Shown: in pieces, positions 42,716-45,085 of the stretch
Numbering within the stretch: the stretch's first letter is position 1
How the letters are laid out: every line of letters starts with the position of its first letter
Assembly (NCBI GenBank): GCA_947628825.1
Contig: CANRBH010000007.1
Coordinates: forward strand, 1-45,085
Direction of reading: 5' to 3'
Length of the DNA stretch: 45,085 nucleotides
Source: an uncultured Clostridia bacterium
GTDB lineage: Bacteria > Bacillota > Clostridia > TANB77 > CAG-508
Program-made: the position numbers and the translations under genes
The notes under the pieces: generated by a model
Databases searched by the model: none
Told to the model about the DNA's origin: nothing
The model's input: the letters and a program-made list of their open reading frames with translations, nothing else

Positions 42716-43603
42716 TTAAAACTCAATATTCTTTAATAGCTCTAAATTCTCTCTCATTATTCTTAAATAATCGTCTTTGTTATCATTACCACTCATTCCT
42801 GAATTTAAATTATATATTTTTGCACCGGTTTCTTGTGCTAAAGTATCTGCTGTTTTGTCACTATCATTTTTATCTATAAAAATTACTTTTATATTCTCTT
42901 GTTTTATCTGTTCAATAACACTTTTTAAATTTTTAGCAGATAAAGTTGACTGTTCGTGGTCTGTTTCTATAGTTGTAGTCTCTAATCCAACATCTTTTAA
43001 CAAATATTCTAAAGCTTCATTTAAGCATATAGCCTTATTTTTAGATATATTTAATGTTTCATATTCTGATTTTAAATTATTAAGCTTTTCAGTATAAATA
43101 TTTTTATTATTTGTGTATACAGTTTTATTTTCTGGATGTAAATTTACTAATTGTTCTGTTACTTCATTTAATTGCTTGATGTAGTTATCAATACTTAGCC
43201 AAATATGTGCATTTACTTCTTCATCTTGAATAATATTATCTACTTTTTCTGCACTATTAATTATTTTTACATTTGGATAAAGTTCTATTATTTTATCTGT
43301 AAAGCTTTCCAAGCCTTTTCCATTTTGTATAAATACATCTGCATTTTCAAATTTCCTTAAGTCTGATGTATTTAGTGTATAATCATGTATGCATCCAGTT
43401 AAATGCTCTGCCATATTACTAACTTCAACATTATTTGCTCCATCAGTAATGTTTAATGTCATAACGTATATTGGATAAAATGATGTTAAAATTCTAAATC
43501 TATTATTTTCATTTTCTTCTTTCTTTAGCAAATTTGCTAATACTATTAATATTACTAGTATCGCTATAATAAAAGAAGCTGTTAAAATGATTTTCTTTTT
43601 CAT
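42716..43603 (-). CDS. znuA: zinc-binding protein of an ABC transporter
   Basis: A 295-residue cluster A-I solute-binding protein. Metal ligand candidates are the His residues in HLTGCIHDY, VNAHIWLS and ETDHEQST, plus a C-terminal acidic residue (DKNDSD). Unlike typical Firmicute homologues it has no lipobox Cys after the N-terminal hydrophobic helix (LTASFIIAILVILIVLANLL), so it is probably anchored by that helix. First gene of znuA-znuC-znuB, with an imperfect operator-like inverted repeat upstream. Confidence 0.9.
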   Translation of the reverse strand: MKKKIILTASFIIAILVILIVLANLLKKEENENNRFRILTSFYPIYVMTLNITDGANNVEVSNMAEHLTGCIHDYTLNTSDLRKFENADVFIQNGKGLESFTDKIIELYPNVKIINSAEKVDNIIQDEEVNAHIWLSIDNYIKQLNEVTEQLVNLHPENKTVYTNNKNIYTEKLNNLKSEYETLNISKNKAICLNEALEYLLKDVGLETTTIETDHEQSTLSAKNLKSVIEQIKQENIKVIFIDKNDSDKTADTLAQETGAKIYNLNSGMSGNDNKDDYLRIMRENLELLKNIEF

Positions 43604-43664
43604 TATCTACTCCTAGTTTATAAATCGTTACCAAAATCAAAGATTATATATTATTACAATTAAC

Positions 43665-43695
43665 TTAGATTAACAATAGTAAATTGCTAATCTAA
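43665..43695. promoter_or_regulatory. operator-like inverted repeat upstream of znuA
   Basis: TTAGATTA and TAATCTAA are perfect complements 15 bases apart, and the inner CAAT/ATTG pairs too. It lies about 60-90 bases before znuA, where a metal-responsive repressor such as Zur or AdcR would bind. It does not match the Bacillus Zur consensus, so the regulator is unknown. Confidence 0.45.
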
Positions 43696-43745
43696 ATTAA
43701 CATTCAATTGTTTTAAATCTTACAGTAATCTCTCGAAATTTATAT

Positions 43746-43790
43746 TAAAAATCAAAAGCTGTAATCAATTAAATAACGATTACAGCTTGA
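43746..43790 (-). terminator. terminator of rpsF-ssb-rpsR
   Basis: AAGCTGTAATC/GATTACAGCTT, 11 bp, followed on the minus strand by TTGATTTTTAA, just after the rpsR stop. Confidence 0.85.
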
Positions 43791-43801
43791 TATTTTTAAG
43801 A

Positions 43802-44077
43802 TTAGTCTTGTGAATATGGTAACATTGCAATATGTCTACATCTATTTACAGCTGTAGTTATATCTCTTTGATGTTTTGCACATGCACCTGTTGTTCTTCT
43901 TGGATGTATTTTTCCTCTTTCATTAACAAATTTCTTTAATTGTTCTGGATTTTTATAATCAAGAACTAAAGTTTTATCACTACATAGAGGACATGCTTTT
44001 TTTCTGATTTTTCTTACTCTATAATCATCATCATAATCTTTATTGTTATTTCTTCTATTATTTTTCTTGTCTGCCAT
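43802..44077 (-). CDS. rpsR: 30S ribosomal protein S18, zinc-binding form
   Basis: A 91-residue bS18. [27 protein letters not shown] (in part: [17 protein letters not shown]) is the family core. CPLC near residue 34 and the later CxxH suggest the zinc-ribbon form. The N-terminus is a basic, Asn-rich extension ([17 protein letters not shown]). Third gene of rpsF-ssb-rpsR, 27 bases after ssb; a terminator separates it from znuABC. Confidence 0.97.
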   Translation of the reverse strand: MADKKNNRRNNNKDYDDDYRVRKIRKKACPLCSDKTLVLDYKNPEQLKKFVNERGKIHPRRTTGACAKHQRDITTAVNRCRHIAMLPYSQD

Positions 44078-44104
44078 TGCTTTTACCTCCTTACTGTTTA
44101 CAAA

Positions 44105-44542
44105 TTAAAATGGTAAGTCATCTCCTGATGATACTTCAAAATCTGAAGTGTCTCCTTCAGTTGTATTTGCAGGTGCTTCTGCACCAAATGTATTATCAAA
44201 ATTTGCTGAATCAGAATCTGACCTTTTGCTATCTGCAAAATAAACTTCTTCTGCAACAACATCTGTTGCATATCTTTTTTGACCTTGTTGGTCTTCCCAA
44301 CTTCTTGTTTGGATTCTACCTACTACAGCAACTTGCATACCTTTCTTGAAATATTTGCTTACAAACTCTCCTGTTTTTGCCCATGCAGATATGTTTATAA
44401 AGTCTGCTGTTTGAGTATCTCCTTCTCTAGTAAATCTTCTATTTACAGCTAATGAAAAAGAAGCTACTAGTGTATTATTTGTTTGTGTGTATCTAACTTC
44501 TGGATCTCTTGTTAATCTTCCCATTAAAATTACTTTGTTCAT
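44105..44542 (-). CDS. ssb: single-stranded DNA-binding protein
   Basis: A 145-residue SSB: OB fold with MNKVILMGRLTRDPEVRYTQTN, SLAVNRRFTREGDTQTADFINISAWAKTGEFV (in part: ADFINISAWAKTGEF) and VVGRIQTRSWEDQQGQKRY. A short acidic linker ends in DDLPF, the tip that recruits repair and replication partners. Placed between rpsF and rpsR as usual in Firmicutes. Confidence 0.97.
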   Translation of the reverse strand: MNKVILMGRLTRDPEVRYTQTNNTLVASFSLAVNRRFTREGDTQTADFINISAWAKTGEFVSKYFKKGMQVAVVGRIQTRSWEDQQGQKRYATDVVAEEVYFADSKRSDSDSANFDNTFGAEAPANTTEGDTSDFEVSSGDDLPF

Positions 44543-44589
44543 ATTTAGTACCTTACCTTTCTTTAAAATAAAGTCCCTACATTTTTCCT

Positions 44590-44874
44590 TTATTCTTCTA
44601 CTTTAACAACTAAGAATTTAATTACTTCGTCTGTTATTCTGTAATTTCTCTCTAATTCTGCGATTAGAGCTGGATTAGCTTCAAAATATAAAACAACGTA
44701 GATACCTTCTTTGTTCTTTTTGATATCATAAGCAAGTTTTTTCTTACCTAATTCATCAACTTTTTCAAGCTTTCCATCTTTATTAATCATATCTGTAAAT
44801 CTTTTTTCTAAGTCTTTTACCTTATCATCATCTACAGATGGATTAATAATGATAACACTCTCGTATTTATTCAT
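44590..44874 (-). CDS. rpsF: 30S ribosomal protein S6
   Basis: A 95-residue bS6, which pairs with S18 on the 30S platform. MNKYESVIIINPSVDDDKVKDLEKRF, LGKKKLAYDIKKNKEG and YRITDEVIKFLVVKV are family signatures. I start at ATG 44874, preceded by AAGGAGGTGAAAATA; the track's 29 extra codons lie in the leader. Its roughly 70-base leader can form CTTGAAA/TTTCAAG and TATCT/AGATA hairpins; an S6:S18 autoregulatory site is possible, but I did not find the known CCG motif clearly. Confidence 0.96.
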   Translation of the reverse strand: MNKYESVIIINPSVDDDKVKDLEKRFTDMINKDGKLEKVDELGKKKLAYDIKKNKEGIYVVLYFEANPALIAELERNYRITDEVIKFLVVKVEE

Positions 44875-44951
44875 TATTTTCACCTCCTTATGGGTTAATA
44901 GCCTATCTCGTACAGATAAGCAAGGAACTTGAAAATATTTCAAGCATTTAT

Positions 44952-44988
44952 ATTTTAACATAAAAAGCCTTGTTTGACAAGGCTTTTT
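44952..44988 (-). promoter_or_regulatory. rpsF promoter built into a terminator hairpin
   Basis: The hairpin AAAAAGCCTTG/CAAGGCTTTTT (44962-44988) ends transcription from outside the window on the minus strand. The -35 TTGTCA (44980-44975) lies in its loop and stem, and the -10 TAAAAT (44957-44952) follows 17 bases later. Confidence 0.7.
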
Positions 44989-45014
44989 TATGATTTTAAT
45001 TATTTATTTGTGAC

Positions 45015-45074
45015 TGGTAAGTGAAAATGTCTCAAAAATTCTTTGTATTGGTAAGTAAAAATGTCTTAAAAATT
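45015..45074. repeat. two 26-bp direct repeats at the right edge, possible IS21-family end
   Basis: Copies at 45015-45040 and 45049-45074 (TGGTAAGTRAAAATGTCTYAAAAATT written with ambiguity) differ at two positions with a 34-base period. On the minus strand each contains GACATTTTYACTTACCA. Repeated, similarly phased end sequences are typical of IS21-type elements, so an insertion sequence may begin here and run out of the window. No transposase is visible, so the mobile-element reading is tentative; the repeats themselves are certain. Confidence 0.75.
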
Positions 45075-45085
45075 TAATATAAAAA

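Overview
The window is a very AT-rich, gene-dense segment of an endospore-forming Firmicute, most likely a member of the Clostridia. The evidence is the AT-rich composition, strong AGGAGG-type ribosome binding sites, and a large sporulation set: spoIIAA-spoIIAB-sigF, spoIID, spoIIQ, spoIIID, spoVAC/AD/AE, yunB, a SipL-type coat protein, CotF-like proteins and a 25-codon spoVM. I cannot name the species. I see no rRNA, tRNA or CRISPR.

Layout, left to right. 1-5.5 kb (minus strand): a possible leader peptide at the very edge, rarA, ruvA, a VanX-like dipeptidase, hisS, and a DapF-fold racemase of the CntK/histidine-racemase type. Between the racemase and hisS lies an apparent translational attenuator: a 20-residue leader peptide with three consecutive His codons, followed by competing hairpins and a terminator. 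5.7-8.7 kb (plus): a dodecin-like gene leading spoVAC-spoVAD-spoVAE, then a solitary HNH nuclease. 8.7-11.2 kb: ribosomal genes, with rplM-rpsI (minus) diverging from infC-rpmI-rplT (plus). Both units carry structured leaders, and infC starts at an ATA codon. 11.2-21.2 kb (mostly minus): yunB, sipL, an unknown gene, veg, spoIIQ, spoIID, sigF, spoIIAB and spoIIAA, interrupted by a plus-strand DEVH-box helicase of different base composition inserted between spoIIQ and spoIID. 21.3-28.2 kb (minus): an archaeal-type valS, a small membrane protein, an aldose-epimerase-like gene, greA, an unknown gene and a GH18 spore-type glycosidase. 28.4-28.7 kb (plus): a micro-operon of a 51-residue membrane peptide and spoVM, both missed by the ORF track. 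28.8-33.3 kb (minus): rpmB, spoIIID and a SWIM/SNF2 helicase. 33.8-35.9 kb (plus): two small coat-like proteins and a PIN-PhoH ATPase whose composition, promoter and terminator resemble those of the DEVH helicase. 36-45 kb (minus): flavin reductase, class B PBP, three unknown genes, znuBCA, and rpsR-ssb-rpsF. The right edge carries two 26-bp direct repeats that may be the end of an insertion sequence.

Main themes. (1) Sporulation genes cover forespore control (sigF, spoIIQ), mother-cell control (spoIIID), coat attachment (spoVM, sipL) and DPA import (spoVA). Spo0A-box sequences lie in the veg promoter and upstream of spoIIAA. (2) RNA-level control is prominent: the His-codon leader before hisS, the L20-type attenuator before infC, the rplM leader, and hairpins placed over ribosome binding sites. 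(3) Two singleton nucleic-acid ATPases with foreign-looking composition and matching promoter/terminator architecture stand out from the AT-rich core. The strongest candidate for something undescribed is the His-codon leader-peptide attenuator in front of hisS, next to a probable histidine racemase.
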